A DNA stretch of 64,000 nucleotides from Lithobates sylvaticus (GCA_028564925.1 CM053026.1:603188616-603252615); one strand, 5' to 3'; counted from the first letter of the stretch, positions 11,656 through 22,860 are shown. Notes: generated by a model not told the origin, from the letters alone. Translations and numbers: made by a program.

Positions 11656-12655
11656 TGAGGCGTTGGGGGGCCCTGGGATGAGAGCAGAGAGGGGGGCCCT
11701 GGGATGAGAGCAGAGAGGGGGGCTTGAAATGAGAGCAGAGAGGGGGACTTGGGATGAGAGCAGAGAGCAGAGAGGGGGGCTTGGGATGAGAGCAGAGATG
11801 GGGGCTTGAGATGAGAGCAGAGAGGGGGCCCTGGGATGAGAGCAGAGAGGGGGGCTTGAAATGAGAGCAGAGAGGGGGACTTTAGATGAGAGCAGAGAGC
11901 AGAAAGGGAGGCTTGGGATGAGAGCAGAGATGGGGGCTTGAGATGAGAGCAGAGAGGGGGCCCTGGGATGAGAGTAGAGAGGGGGGCTTGGGATGAGAGC
12001 AGAAAGGAGGCCCTGGGATGAGAGCAGAAATGGGGTCTTGGGATAAGAGCAGAGAGGGGGGCTTGGGATGAGAGCAGAGAGGGGGGCTTGAGATGAGAGC
12101 AGAGGGGGGGCCTTGGGATGAGAGCACAGAGGGGGGCTTGAGATGAGATCAGAGAGAGTGGCTTGGAATGAGAGCAGAGTGTGGGGCTTGGGATGAGAGC
12201 AGGGAGGGGGGCTTGGGATGAGATCAGAGAGGGAGGCTTGGGATGAAAACAGGGAGGGGGGCATGGAATGAGAGCAGGGAGGGGGGCTTGGGTGAGAGCA
12301 GGGAGGGGGATTTGAGATGAGAGCAGAGAGGGGGCTTGGGATGAGAGCAGGGAGGGGGCTTGGGATGAGAGCAGGGAGGGGGGCGTCTTGGGGTAAGAGA
12401 AGATGGGGGGCTTGGAATGAGAGCAGGGAGTGGGGCTTGGGATGAGAACAGGGATGGGGGGTTTGGTTTGAGAGCAGATATGGGGGCTTGAGATGAAAGC
12501 AGGGAGGAGGCTTGGGATGAGAACAGGGAGGGGGGCTTTGGATGAGAACAGGGAGGGGGCTTTGGATGAGAGCAGGAACGGGGGCTTGAGATGAGAGCAG
12601 AGAGGGGGGCTTGGGATGAGAGCAGAGACGGGGCCCTGGAATAAGCCCAGAGAGT
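11656..12655. repeat. 25-bp minisatellite, about 40 copies
   Basis: Consensus unit GGGATGAGAGCAGAGAGGGG followed by GGCTT, with units of 24-27 bp. Because the period is not a multiple of three, stop-free reading appears in several minus-strand frames, including one of 547 codons rich in SALIPSPPLCSH-like repeats. This is array sequence, not a gene. Confidence 0.95.
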
Positions 12656-12699
12656 GGCAGGTGGCATCTCTTTGATTTGAGAGAGAGGGGGACAAGAGA

Positions 12700-12836
12700 A
12701 TATGTGCTGGGGTGTGCTTTTGGAGGGGGAGAGGTATTTTGCTAATAGGGGGAGGGGGTCAGATTTTAAATACCTCATACCCTCACCCCCACTAGCACAA
12801 TTCCTCTCCCCTCCAAAAGAACCCCCCCAGCACATA
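12700..12836. repeat. Inverted repeat after the minisatellite
   Basis: Left arm around 12700-12740 (TATGTGCTGGGG, TTTTGGAGGGGGAGAGG) pairs with the right arm around 12800-12836 (CCTCTCCCCTCCAAAA, CCCCAGCACATA) around a spacer of about 60 bp. It may be a small foldback element; no target duplication was identified. Confidence 0.6.
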
Positions 12837-13164
12837 TCCAATTCTACATTTGTGTATCCTTGTTACCCGCCCCCTTTCCCGTTTACTGTGTCCCACTCCT
12901 CTATCCATAAACTATGCACAGACCTCAGATATTCAGCACGGTTCTTGCAGTGTAGTTCTGGGGGAGAGATGCCAATGACGGCTGCTACAGAGGGCGATTT
13001 CTGCGTGAGGGAGCCTGGGTACCCCGCAAGAGATGTGGGGAAGGTGTCCTGAGTTATAGACACTAGAAGACACTAGCCCACCCCCCAGTTACCCTAGCTA
13101 AGTGCTGGAAGTGCCAGAGTGCCCTAATAGTCAGTCCACCCCTGCCCACAGCACACCTGCAAAT

Positions 13165-13213
13165 CTCTCACGACACACTACTGTGCCGCGGCACACAGTT
13201 TGAGAGTCACTGG
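13165..13213. repeat. hAT-type end fragment
   Basis: A CACACTACTGTGCCGCGGCA stretch followed by CAGTTTGAGAGTCACTGG resembles one terminus of a common vertebrate hAT MITE. The partner end is not present. Confidence 0.4.
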
Positions 13214-13240
13214 TATAAAATGAGGTGGTGTGGAATAGGC

Positions 13241-13426
13241 CAGTGGTTCTCAACCTCAGTCCTCAAGTACCCCCAACAGGTCATGTTTGCAGGTTTTCCT
13301 TTATCTTGCACAGGTGCTTTAAATCAAAGTCAATGGCTTGGTATTTTGGAAAGCTATTTTATCTAAGAGAAATTCTCAAAACATGGCCTGTTGGGGGTAC
13401 TTGAGGACTGAGGTTGAGAACCACTG
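13241..13426. mobile_element. hAT MITE, 186 bp, with 8-bp target duplication
   Basis: The exact duplication GAATAGGC lies at 13233-13240 and 13427-13434. The ends are near-perfect inverted repeats starting CAGTGGTTCTCAACCTCAGT and extending about 40 bp. It is non-autonomous. An 8-bp duplication with CAGTGGTTCTCAACC ends is typical of the hAT superfamily. Confidence 0.93.
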
Positions 13427-13434
13427 GAATAGGC

Positions 13435-14705
13435 AATGTATAGTACAGCATACACAATGAGGAATGTTGCTTAGGTAATACACAGGACAGGGTCTGACAG
13501 ATTATTGATGGGGTCGGCCATAATTTTCTGTATTTCTGACTGAAGATTTAGTAGTACTAGTCTTTGGAATAAATGTTGCAAGAGTATATTCTAGTTATTA
13601 TAACAAAAGTCACTATGTCAATCCAAGGAAACCATCTGCAAAATGTACTGGGTTTAGAAGAGATCCAGGACATTCTGAATAAATTGAGTTCTGCGTGGAG
13701 GTTGCTGAAGAAGTGAAGAAGCCTATTGCTGTTGCAAACTGAACTAAAAAAAACCCTCTACTGCACCAAAGTCTTGTGTTACACACAGCTCCTGTCATAG
13801 GTATTCTATCTTAGTATAAGGCGTCTGCTAACTTTCTACTCTTGTAAAAGTCATACAGTTCTAGATCCAACATATCAAAAGCCAACATATCAAAAAGTAT
13901 ATTTGCTCTTTCCGTACACTGCAATAAAATGAAGGCACTGAATAGCATTAAATCAAATCTTTAATGACAGGCAGTGCTCAGGTGCTGTATTCAGCCTATT
14001 TATGCATAACTAATACTGTGTAGTACATACCGTAATTTTACTGGGTTTATTCTAATGACATTATTTTATTAGTCTTGGAAAACTCAGTCTATTGAAAACT
14101 CATTACAGTGGAAGGGAATAACAAAATATTTTAACAAAAATCAAACATAAAACAACCTACAATTTAAATATGGTAATACGGGTTTGCATACACAGAGACT
14201 GCAACCAAGAGAAATTAGCAAATGTCGATGAAGGAGTATATTATCATTTACTAGCATGTGCCAATTTTAAGGTACGTCTAAATTGCAAAATGAATTCTAA
14301 AACTATAATATAGCTTACAGAAACCTATAAAATATATAACTGATATGCCTAAATGAGTCATGTTAAACTGAACCTGTCATGAGGGAGAAATCTGTGCTAC
14401 CATTTATGCCTCTCATCTAAAAATACATGCTTTTTGGCTGTTAAACATGCCATTTGGCTTCCATGCCTAATTAACCACTAACCCAGAGCAAGTATGCACA
14501 TTGGAATTCTAGAGCCACTGCATGCATAGTTATTGTGGGTTAGTTGCTAACAAAGAAGCGGAAAAGCAACATGACAGCCAGGCAACTAGCATTGTCATAA
14601 GAGAGTTGGAAATGGCATCTTGGGACTCCAAAGACAGGTTATCTTCATAGAGCAATGACATAGGTAAAATGCACAAGTCCTTGAGCAAGTACACAAAGAG
14701 AAAAC
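13435..14705. other. No gene recognised
   Basis: AT-rich, with no motif-bearing frame and no inverted ends seen. The Harbinger debris beginning at 14706 may extend leftwards into it, but no left terminus was found. Confidence 0.5.
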
Positions 14706-14876
14706 ATGAAGGGCAGACTGTATGCGGACGCAGAGCGATTTATTATCATGGTGCAGGACCACCCAGAGTTACACAATCCTGAGGATGCAGGTTACAAAGA
14801 TAATGCTCGGAATGCAATGATCTGGAGGCAATTGGCCCAGCAGTTGTTCCCAAGGTTCACATCTCAGGAAAGATAA
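14706..14876 (+). CDS. MADF/Myb-like DNA-binding exon, probably of a Harbinger transposon
   Basis: A 56-codon frame from ATG 14706 to TAA 14874-14876. Its sequence includes ERFIIMVQDHPELHNPEDAG and DNARNAMIWRQLAQQLFP, matching the first two helices of MADF (Myb/SANT-like) domains: the HPELhN core, a conserved Trp and a [IL]A..LF element. Harbinger elements carry such a protein as a partner of the transposase, helping its nuclear import and end binding, and a Harbinger transposase lies 1 kb downstream on the other strand. The third helix is missing, so this is either exon 1 of a spliced gene or a decayed copy. Confidence 0.6.
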   Translation: MKGRLYADAERFIIMVQDHPELHNPEDAGYKDNARNAMIWRQLAQQLFPRFTSQER

Positions 14877-15082
14877 ACAGAGAGACCTTGGTACGGACTT
14901 AACTGTTCTATATATTGCATATTTGATTGTCCCCTTGTTCCTCAACCCCACCTCGAATATCTTTGAGCTGTGTGCAGAATGGAGAACTTTTACAACAACT
15001 CAGAGATGCTATCTCTCCCTCTGCTACGCTGTTTGCTATAATTTCCTCCATCTTCTCATGTTATCCTCTAAAGACCTGCCTG

Positions 15083-15400
15083 TGCCACCAGAGGAGGAAT
15101 GCCACTTGCCACATCACCTGCCTGTGAAAACAGATGAGGAATGCCACTTGCCATGGTGCCTGCCACCAGTTGAGGAATGCCACTTGCCACTCTGCCTGCC
15201 ACCAGTTGAGGAATGCCACTTGCCACATCACCTGCCTATGCCACCAGATGAGGAATGCCACATCACCTGCCTGTGCCACCAGATGAGGAATGCCACATCA
15301 CCTGTCTGTGCCACCAGATGAGGAATGCCACATCACCTGCCTGTGCCACCAGATGAGGAATGCCATGTCACCTACCAGTGCCACCAGATGAGGATTGTCA
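15083..15400. repeat. 35-42-bp minisatellite, about 9 copies
   Basis: Unit CACCTGCCTGTGCCACCAGA followed by TGAGGAATGC. Spacings between successive GAGGAATGCC motifs are 35, 36 or 42 bp. Both strands are open through it, giving artefactual Cys/His-rich (plus) and Trp-rich (minus) frames. Confidence 0.9.
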
Positions 15401-15938
15401 CTGCATTGGTGACACTGGTCTTTCTTGAGTGAAGAGAGCAGAGATGCGGGGCGGGCGGTGAGAGATGATGTCATCTCTCTGCTCCCCGCCGCACCGCCGA
15501 CATTCCGCACGCTGTGAGGGCGGAAGAGTGGTGATGTTAGGCGGGCGGAGAGATGTCATCTCCGCTCCCCAGCCTCTAAAGTGAAAGTAAATGTCATATG
15601 CATGGATATGGATTAGTAGTAATGTGGTTATATAGTGAAGGAAAACCCCTAGTAGCTCCACATAAAATGAAATATAGTACACTCAAATGATACAGGCATA
15701 TAAGAGACAAACAAACTTACGTTGTTAAATAGGTTTTTATTGAGCTAACATTACATCATGTGAGCAATTGAAACGAGTCCAAAAATCTAAAACAACTGAC
15801 CAAAACATTAATAAATGCATGCTTTCACAAATACGGTATTGGAAGAGCAGAAAACGGTCCCTAGATCATACCTTCCTGCCATTCATCCTGCTGGTGATAT
15901 GAAGTACTCTCCTAACTTATGTCTGTTATCAAGGGCAT

Positions 15939-17315
15939 TTAAATAACATTACTCCATTCTGCATGGTCAAGGGCATTGTGTAAGGAATCTTCATATTTGT
16001 ATCCGTCCCTGTCTATAACATAATTATAAAGCAAACAGGTTGCCTTAACAACATTTATGGCATTATCAGGGGTCAGCTGTATTGTTGTGTGCAATATACT
16101 CCATTCATTGGCTAGGATACCGAACGTGCATTCCATCATTCGACATGCATGTGTCAGCCTATAATTAAATATGCGTTCAATGTGGCTTAAGACGTGTTCA
16201 GTCTATCATGAATGCTGTTGCCAGACTTATCTACCTTAGCAACCGCTCAGTGTCTGCCAACCCTCTCCTCCAGTCCCTACACTGGCTTCCAATCACCCAG
16301 CAAATTAAATTCCAAATACTAACCACAACATACAAAGCCATTCACAACTCTGCCCCGAGCTACATCACCAATCTTGTCTCCAAGTATCACCCAAACCGTC
16401 CTCTCCGCTCTTCTCAAGACCTCCTACTCTCTCGCTCTCTCTTGTCTTTTCCTCCCATGCTCGTCTCCAGGATTTCTCCGGAGCCTCTCCCATCCTCTGG
16501 CACTTGATACCTCCACTGGTCCGGCTATCCTCTACTCTTGCTACCTTCAGGCGATCCCTGAAATCTCTTCAGGAAAGCCTATCATGCCTCCAACTAATCT
16601 CCTATGACTTCCATTAGCTCATTCCCCACAGTTACAACCTTTTGTACCACCTGCCCCACTCTATTAGATTGTAAGCTCTTCTGTCTCCTTTTATATTGTA
16701 AAGCGCTGCGTACACTGTTGGCGCTATATAAATCCTGCATAATAATAATAGATAATAATAATGTTGTGAATATGGCCGCATTATATTTTCACTCAAGCCA
16801 AATGCTTCATTAGCCACAAACATGTACAGGTAGGATCGTTCAGTGGTTCCAGGCCATGGTTGGTCATTAGAAATATTTAATTGTTTATTCCTCAATTTTT
16901 GGCCCAATGAGGAATGCCTAAATATAGCTGTTTCATTACTACTGCCACATGAGCCAATGTCAAAGTACATGAATTTCTGATCAGCATAAACCCCTGCCAA
17001 CAGTACTATTAAAAGGCACTTTTTATAATTATAATATTTGCTTTCGTTCATTGGTGGCATACGTATTCTGATATGCTTCCCATCTAGTGCACCCAAACAG
17101 TTAGGAAAATGACATCTGGACCAAAATAGCTCTCCAGTTTCCCTCCACCATTCCACAGTAGGAGCTGGCATCACTACTTTCTGCAGATTGCACCATATTG
17201 CCTTGTAAGTCTCATGAACAATGTAGATAGTTGATTTCCCCATGCAAAACTGGAAATGCACAGCTGCATATAAATGAACAGTAGCCGGAAACCTGTGAAA
17301 AAAGAAAATACTCAT
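15939..17315 (-). pseudogene. PIF/Harbinger DDE transposase, split by an L2 LINE
   Basis: The minus-strand segment 17297-16765 reads FQFCMGKSTIY (helix-turn-helix), FPNCLGALDGKHI (first catalytic Asp), GSCGSSNETAIF (second motif, where the usual SD pair appears as NE) and LSENIMRPYS. After the L2 insert the reading resumes at 16197 with VLSHIERIFNYRLTHACRMM, then ECTFGILANEW (catalytic Glu), and ends at a stop at 15939. A good 3' splice site (TTTTCTTTTTTCACAG) precedes the 17297 start, so the annotated ATG lies in the intron and the true gene needs an upstream exon that I could not find. A minus-strand AATAAA near 15734 is a plausible poly(A) signal. Confidence 0.88.
16198..16764 (+). mobile_element. 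5'-truncated L2/CR1-group LINE tail inside the Harbinger gene
   Basis: Plus-strand coding remnant: VMNAVARLIYL, NPLLQSLHWLPITQQIKFQI, YKAIHNSAPSYI and RPLRSS are the C-terminal end of an L2-type reverse transcriptase. A 3' UTR follows with GTAAAGCGCTGCGTACACTG, then GGCGCTATATAAAT and an (ATAATA)n tail, the usual L2 3' end. There is an internal frame break near 16507. It interrupts the Harbinger RPYS/VLSHIER junction and so is younger. Confidence 0.9.
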
Positions 17316-17449
17316 AAATAAAATAGTTTTTTTTTCCAGTTGATTGCATCAAGACTAAATGGAGAAGAGAGAAGGAATGTTACAACAAAGAATTGCAGAC
17401 AAGGAAAGAAGTGGTTCAGAATGCAGGAAGAGACAGTCACACATTTACT

Positions 17450-18371
17450 TTAACCACTTCAGCCCTGGAAGGTTTTACCCACTTCCTGACCAGGCCATTT
17501 TATGCAATAGTTTTAACTGACAATTGTGCTATCGTGCAATGCTGTACCCAAATAAAATTGATGTCCCTTTTTTTTCCCACAAATAGAGCTTTCTTTTGGT
17601 GGTATTTGATCACCTCTGCAGTTTTTATTTTTTACGCTATAAACAAAAAACACTGACAATTTTGAAAAAAACACAATATTTCTTACTTTCTGCTATAATA
17701 CATATCCCCAAAAAAATCTAATTTCTTCATCAATTTAGGCCAATATGTATTCTGCTACATATTTTTGGTAAAAACAATCCCAATAAGCGTAAATTGATTG
17801 GTTTGCGCAAGAGTTATAGCGTCTACAAACTTTTATTTATTTTGAATTTTTTTTACTAATAATGGCGGCGATCTGCGATTTTTAGCGGGACTGCAACATT
17901 ACGGTGGACAAATCTGACCCTAAGTGACACTTTTTGGTGACCAGTGACACCAATACAGTGATCAGTGCTAGAAAATGCACTGATCATTTTATAAATGGCA
18001 GTGGCAGGGAAGGATTAAACACTAGGGGGTGATCAAGGGGTTAACTATGTTCCCTAGGAGGGGTTTCTAACTGTAGGGGGAAGTGTTACACTGGAGAAAA
18101 AGAGAGATCGTGATTCAGCTTAGCAGAAACACGATCTCTCACTTTTCCTCACTGATAGATCAGCTGTGTGCTTTGAATACATCAGCACACAGCTGATCCG
18201 TCTCTCCTGTGAACGATCGGTGGGTCACGGCAGCCATCACGGCCACCTTACCTGTTGATTGGCTCCCACTGTGTCCAATCACATGCGTGCACCCCCTAAA
18301 CCTCATGCTCAATGATTTTGCGCACCAGGGACATCCAGTAAATGTACGTGGGGCGGTTCGGAAGCGGTTAA
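17450..18371. mobile_element. 922-bp TTAA-flanked non-autonomous element
   Basis: TTAA at 17450-17453 and 18368-18371. The ends TTAACCACTTC and GAAGCGGTTAA are inverted repeats. The interior has no transposase. I recognise the start (AACCACTTCAGCCCTGGAAG) as a repeat common in frog genomes. It contains a foldback near 18104-18141 (AGAGATCGTG/CACGATCTCT). Confidence 0.75.
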
Positions 18372-18492
18372 AAACTTGCATTTTTAGGACACCTTGTGGA
18401 ACTTCGCCAGCAAGTAGAGCTTTTTTTTTTTTTTGTTAAAGTTTGTTAAGCTAACAGCAATCATTACATATATTTTTGTATGTCTCAACAGA

Positions 18493-19150
18493 ACAGAAAG
18501 CCAATTTGATGAGGACCTAGCAGAGAGTGATAATCCATGTGAAGAGCCTTGGTTGCAACATCTTCACCCTCAGACCAGGCTGCTTCTGAGAAAAATTAAG
18601 ACCTTCAAGATCCTTCATGCAGTTTTTAAAGTGAGCCAACCATGCAAAGTACACCAAGGACCGAATAGGTGCAGGTCCGCGTAGGGGTGTGGGCCGGAGA
18701 GGGGTAGTGGAAACTAGTAATGAAATGGTTAAAACCCTGCAGGGCTTTATTTCAGACATTCAACATAGAAAGGGGCCACACATTTACCTTCTGTTGAGTT
18801 TACAACCAGCTGTAGAGAATATGAGCGCAGACAGAAAGGGGCACTTATATAATTATATATTTAATTGAATTAAGGATTACCAAAATGAGTCCCTACCAAG
18901 ACCTTACATTTCCCAATTCCCACAACTGCCAGTTGCTTCTGCCTGCCAGACATGACAACAGCCTGAAAGCCAAGCACCACAGTACCAAAACATCTCAGGA
19001 GCCCCTGCAACCCAGACAATGGGGCAGGCTACATCAAGTGCACCGCAGTACGGAGACATGTCAGGTGACCCTGCAACACAGACATCCAAACAGCTTGCAC
19101 CCCAGTACCACCCCTTGTCAGGTGCTCCTGCAGCCCACACAATGGATATT
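18493..19150 (+). other. Possible coding debris of the Harbinger partner protein
   Basis: A 3'-splice-site-like TTTTTGTATGTCTCAACAG ends at about 18491 and opens a frame with EDLAESDNPCEEPWLQHLHP. Further on (about 18916-19148), in another frame, three imperfect repeats read APQYQNISGAPATQT, APQYGDMSGDPATQT and APQYHPLSGAPAAHT, with Gln/Ala/Pro/Ser bias. These could be later exons of the MADF-type protein on the same strand. No homology was recognised, and the intervening minus-strand transposase makes the gene model uncertain. Confidence 0.25.
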
Positions 19151-19468
19151 TCTTATTAGGTGGAGAAATAGTTGGTGTTTGGTCTCAGAAAAGTGCACTA
19201 TTTTGTGTTGTCACATGAAGGAATTATGCCCCATTTTTTGTCACTGGAAGTGTTCAGGCACCATTTTTGTTGTCAGTGGCAGTAATATTGCTGGATCAGG
19301 GAAGAAAAGGGACATATCTGATCCCAGGGCCAAAGTTTGGAGAACATTGGTATACAGAAAAGGACAAGTGTAAACAACATGTATTTACCACAGAGTGACT
19401 ATGAGATGTTCTGTAAATGTCAAGGTGTTGTGGTAGGCAGTATCCTGATGCTCCAGGTCCAATGTAAT

Positions 19469-19873
19469 GCCCCGTACACACAGTCGGATATTCCGATGGA
19501 AAAAGTCCGATTGGATTATGTTGTCGGAAAATCCGATCATGTGTGGGCTCTAGCGGACTTTTTTGAGAAATTTGAGAGCATGATCTAAAATTTTCCGACA
19601 ACAAAATCCGATCAGACTTTTTCCGATCGTGTGTAGAGAATTCCGATGCACAAAGTGCCACGCATGCTCAGAAGAAATTTTGAGACAAAAGCTATTGGCT
19701 ACTGCCCTGTACGTAGTCCCGTCGTATGTTTTGTACGCCACCTCATTCGAAATGATCAGATTTTCCGACAACTTTGTCTGACTGTGTGTGTGCAACACCA
19801 GTTTCGGACAAAATCCGTCGGAAATTATCCGACGGATTTGGTGACCGGAATGCCCGACCGTGTGTACGGGGGC
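19469..19873. mobile_element. MITE with GCCCCGTACACAC ends
   Basis: Left end GCCCCGTACACACAGTCGGA. Right end, read as its complement, GCCCCCGTACACACGGTCGG. The interior is full of short TCCGA/TCGGA inverted motifs. The flanks (TAAT on the left, TTAG on the right) hint at a 3-bp TAA/TTA duplication as in Harbinger elements. Frog-type repeat, non-autonomous. Confidence 0.8.
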
Positions 19874-20319
19874 TTAGGAGATCCAAAAGATGGTCAAAGC
19901 TATAAAAAAAGTTACAAAAAGTTAAGGAAATATATAAACATTGCAATATCACGATATTAGAGAGATATATAGCAGGCACAATGCTAATGTCTTAGGTACA
20001 CACTGTGGTTAAGCTTCCTCCATGTTAAAGGTTTCGGATTAGCCACAGGGATTCAGTAACCAGCATCTCAATTTGCTAAATCGCTCCACACTTGCTGACG
20101 GAAAGCCACTCTCTGCACTCTACCTCACTGACACAAGTACTGTTCCCTTCCTACTGCCTTCCAAGACTCCCCTAGCTGAGCCTTAACCTCTTCAGGACCA
20201 GATTACTCATAGTCAGGGTTTGCAGGTTGTTCACAACAAAAAAATTGAAACCTACCTTTTAATCGACATCAGCGTAAACTTGAAAATCTTCTCTGGCTGT
20301 TGACAAAGGTCCGAATAAA

Positions 20320-20529
20320 GTGTCCAATATTTGCCCCTGGTTTCATGATTCATCAAAAGTGAATGGACCTAATAATGCCTCCTTGCAGGCATGCAGTCTC
20401 AGCAATGCAATGGCCATCACTATGAATAACCCTGACATTATATCCATGCAGTTGCATGCAATAAAGGAGATGTCTAAAGGACAGGAAGTGAACTCACAGC
20501 TAAAAGACCTGGAAGCATTGTCTTTGTGA
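20320..20529 (+). CDS. Short C-terminal-like frame followed by AATAAA
   Basis: A 69-codon frame ending MSKGQEVNSQLKDLEALSL with a stop at 20527-20529 and an AATAAA signal immediately after (about 20531). The helical, Gln/Leu-rich end and the adjacent poly(A) signal look like the last exon of a gene, possibly the Harbinger partner protein. No family was recognised, and it may be chance. Confidence 0.25.
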   Translation: MSNICPWFHDSSKVNGPNNASLQACSLSNAMAITMNNPDIISMQLHAIKEMSKGQEVNSQLKDLEALSL

Positions 20530-20569
20530 AAATAAAGCTTTTTTGAGTGAAATTACCTAAAAAAAAAAG

Positions 20570-20675
20570 AAAACGTTTCAAAAACACACCAAAAACGCAT
20601 TTTTGTGGTTTGAACGTTAAGCAAAAACACATCTGGAAAGCTTCGGCACTGCATTTTTGTGGTGTAAACCAGCCC
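20570..20675. repeat. Harbinger-type terminal fragment
   Basis: Ends ...GGTGTAAACCAGCCCTA, whose complement TAGGGCTGGTTTACACC resembles the GGGCTGGTTCACACC termini of frog Harbinger elements. It contains two copies of a GCATTTTTGTGGT motif (about 20597 and 20650). The matching left terminus was not found in the window. Confidence 0.45.
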
Positions 20676-21373
20676 TATGTCCATTTTTGTAATTTTTTTG
20701 TATATATTCTAGAGCAGGAACAATGTAAAGGTTTATACAATTTACTTATATTGATAAAAAATACTTTTTTCTTGAATTATGTGGATGTATATACTGTATA
20801 CTTCTTTTGGCGCTGTACTTGTGCAGCCAACAGTCTACTGATATTTTTGTGCTTATTTTTGTACTTTAAGGTTTGAATGGCAGTGTATGGTGTTTGTTGG
20901 TTCCCGTATTCCACTTTGATTTTCCTTTCTGGATGCCTCCCGGGTTAAGCCTGCCATTTGGACTGGCAATTCTCTCTTTTAGCCACTTGGAGGAGTACGC
21001 AGGGTGCTGTCATGTCATAGCATCACACACTCATTTGTGTCATGGCGGTTTTATATGTTGTGACTGTCTTTGCGTCATGACACTTATAGTATGCGGATGC
21101 GATGATGACATGCTGTCGATGTGCCTTTGGCAAGCCTTTCCCGGTGGGAGGGACTGGGTGAGACAGTGGAATATCCCATTCTGCAGGGAAAGGGGTCTGG
21201 AAACACGTTTGGTATTCCCCATCCCTATGGGAATCATCTTTACTACCTGGCTTGATATTTAAGGTTGGGCTACACTACGTTGTGCTGGACAGTCTATGAG
21301 CAAGTTGGGATACCAACAAAACCAGTCAGACAACAGTCTTTCTTCCATTTCATCCTGTGCTGGTGCTCCCTAT
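20676..21373. other. No gene recognised
   Basis: Contains a CTGGAAACACGTTTGG stretch near 21190 that loosely resembles the GAAACGCGTT motif found elsewhere in the window. Otherwise featureless. Confidence 0.4.
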
Positions 21374-21553
21374 GGGGTTGATTTACTAAAACTCAAGAGT
21401 GCAAAATCTGGTGTAGCTCTGATCTGCATAGAAACCAATCAGCTTCCAGATTTGTTTTTGGAAGCCTAATTGTCTAAACTGAAGTCAGAAGCTGATTTGC
21501 TACCATGCACAGCTGAACCAGATTTTACGCCTCCAGTTTTAGTAAATTAACTC
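21374..21553. mobile_element. Palindromic MITE (GTTGATTTACTAAAAC family)
   Basis: The left end GGTTGATTTACTAAAACTC is complementary to the right end around AGTTTTAGTAAATTAACTC, and AAATCTGG/CCAGATTT and AACCAATCAGCTTCCAG-like segments pair inside. Same family as 24672-24843. Confidence 0.75.
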
Positions 21554-22534
21554 TATATCTCTCTCTGATGGATGGACCTTTGCTTTTATACTTGGAATTA
21601 GGCCTTTACAACTTTATTAGAGTGACTGGACATTTATATGTTCCTCATTTCTATTGTCTCTGCTTAATGGGCTCCTAGCAATATGGGTGTCATCCAAACC
21701 ATGCATGGTCTCAGTGGTCCCTGTAGAAATCTGTGTGAACATTCGTGTACCATTTATTATAGAGTAAATTCACGTGGAGACCCGAGGATACTTTGTAAAT
21801 CATATATATGCTGCTACGGGGGTCCTTGTAGAGGTCTATATGTGGACATTCCTTTCACAGATTACAGGTTGAATTCACTTTGAGACTTCCTCCATATTTG
21901 GGAGGAACTCCGCTTTAAGAACCCTTTCTGTGATCCCACGTGTTTTCTTCTGGGGATTGTTCTATCTTTCCAAGCCATTGATAAGTGTGCTCTGAATGTG
22001 ATGTGATGAGTATCTTAATGGATGAGGTAAATAAACAAGTATATCCTTGACTCATTATTTTACAGCTTCACTCTAATATTAATCAATCTACTTATATAAG
22101 CATTCAAGGGACTATTGTTATTTTGAGAGAGTACCACCACTATCCCTAAGTTACATCCCTGCTGTTATACTCAATACAGTATGTTTATTATTTTAGGATA
22201 CGTTTACATATTTTCACTACAAGGATAATTTTGGGTAGAATTTTGTTTTCAATAGGTCTACCTTTGTTTTTAACCTGTGTTTTGTGTCTTTAGAATTGTG
22301 TAATAAAATATGTTTGTTAAGAAGTTGGTTGAATAAGAGTTATATATAACTTTTTTATATATTTTAAGTTCTGAGGTAGCCCTACAAAGTAGATATTTGT
22401 ATAGGAGGGGCTTGTAGTAGTTTTCTGCTATGGGCTCCAAAAGTGCTATATAGGGATTTAGGGGTAGAGGGAGATTTGTAACACAGATAGGGGCTTGGAG
22501 GTGGGATATGTACTGAGAGGAGGGGGTCATTTTT
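21554..22534. other. No gene recognised
   Basis: AT-rich. An inexact direct repeat lies around 21690-21740 and 21815-21870 (GGTCCCTGTAGAAATCTGTG versus GGTCCTTGTAGAGGTCTATA). No coding motif. Confidence 0.4.
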
Positions 22535-22860
22535 GGTTGTATTCTGTACACTGGCCTGTGCTATACATACTCCTTGCATTACATACTCTTGAGCCATGTA
22601 GTCTCTATTTTATGCACCTTTGAGCACTGCATTATTTGCGTTACACACACCTTACCCCTGCACTCTTTGTATTATACACATTCTGTACAGTGGCCTGTGC
22701 TATACGCACTCCTAACCTATGCATTATCTGTGTTACACACTTGTGACCCCTGCAATCTCTGTGTTACACACTTCTGACCTGTAAACTGTCTGTGTTGCAC
22801 ACTTCTGAGCCCTTCACTTTGTGCATTATGCATTTCTGATCCCTGCACTCTCTTAATTAA
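22535..22860. repeat. ~32-bp degenerate minisatellite, about 10 copies
   Basis: Unit approximately CTGTGTTACACACTTCTGAC plus CCCTGCACTCT. The units are strongly diverged. A related array occurs at 44222-44417. Confidence 0.75.

Noticed and set aside
11052-12695. 547-codon minus-strand frame rich in SALIPSPPLCSH repeats
   Set aside because: It is the translation of the 25-bp minisatellite. Parallel long frames exist in other phases, and there is no domain or start context.
12224-12841. 205-codon minus-strand Pro/Ser/Leu-rich frame
   Set aside because: Mostly the same minisatellite plus the adjoining inverted repeat.
15061-15321. Trp-rich minus-strand and Cys/His-rich plus-strand repeat frames
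   Set aside because: Translations of the 35-42-bp minisatellite.
17393-18684. Short plus-strand frames within the 17450-18371 element
   Set aside because: They lie in a recognised non-autonomous repeat and carry no motifs.
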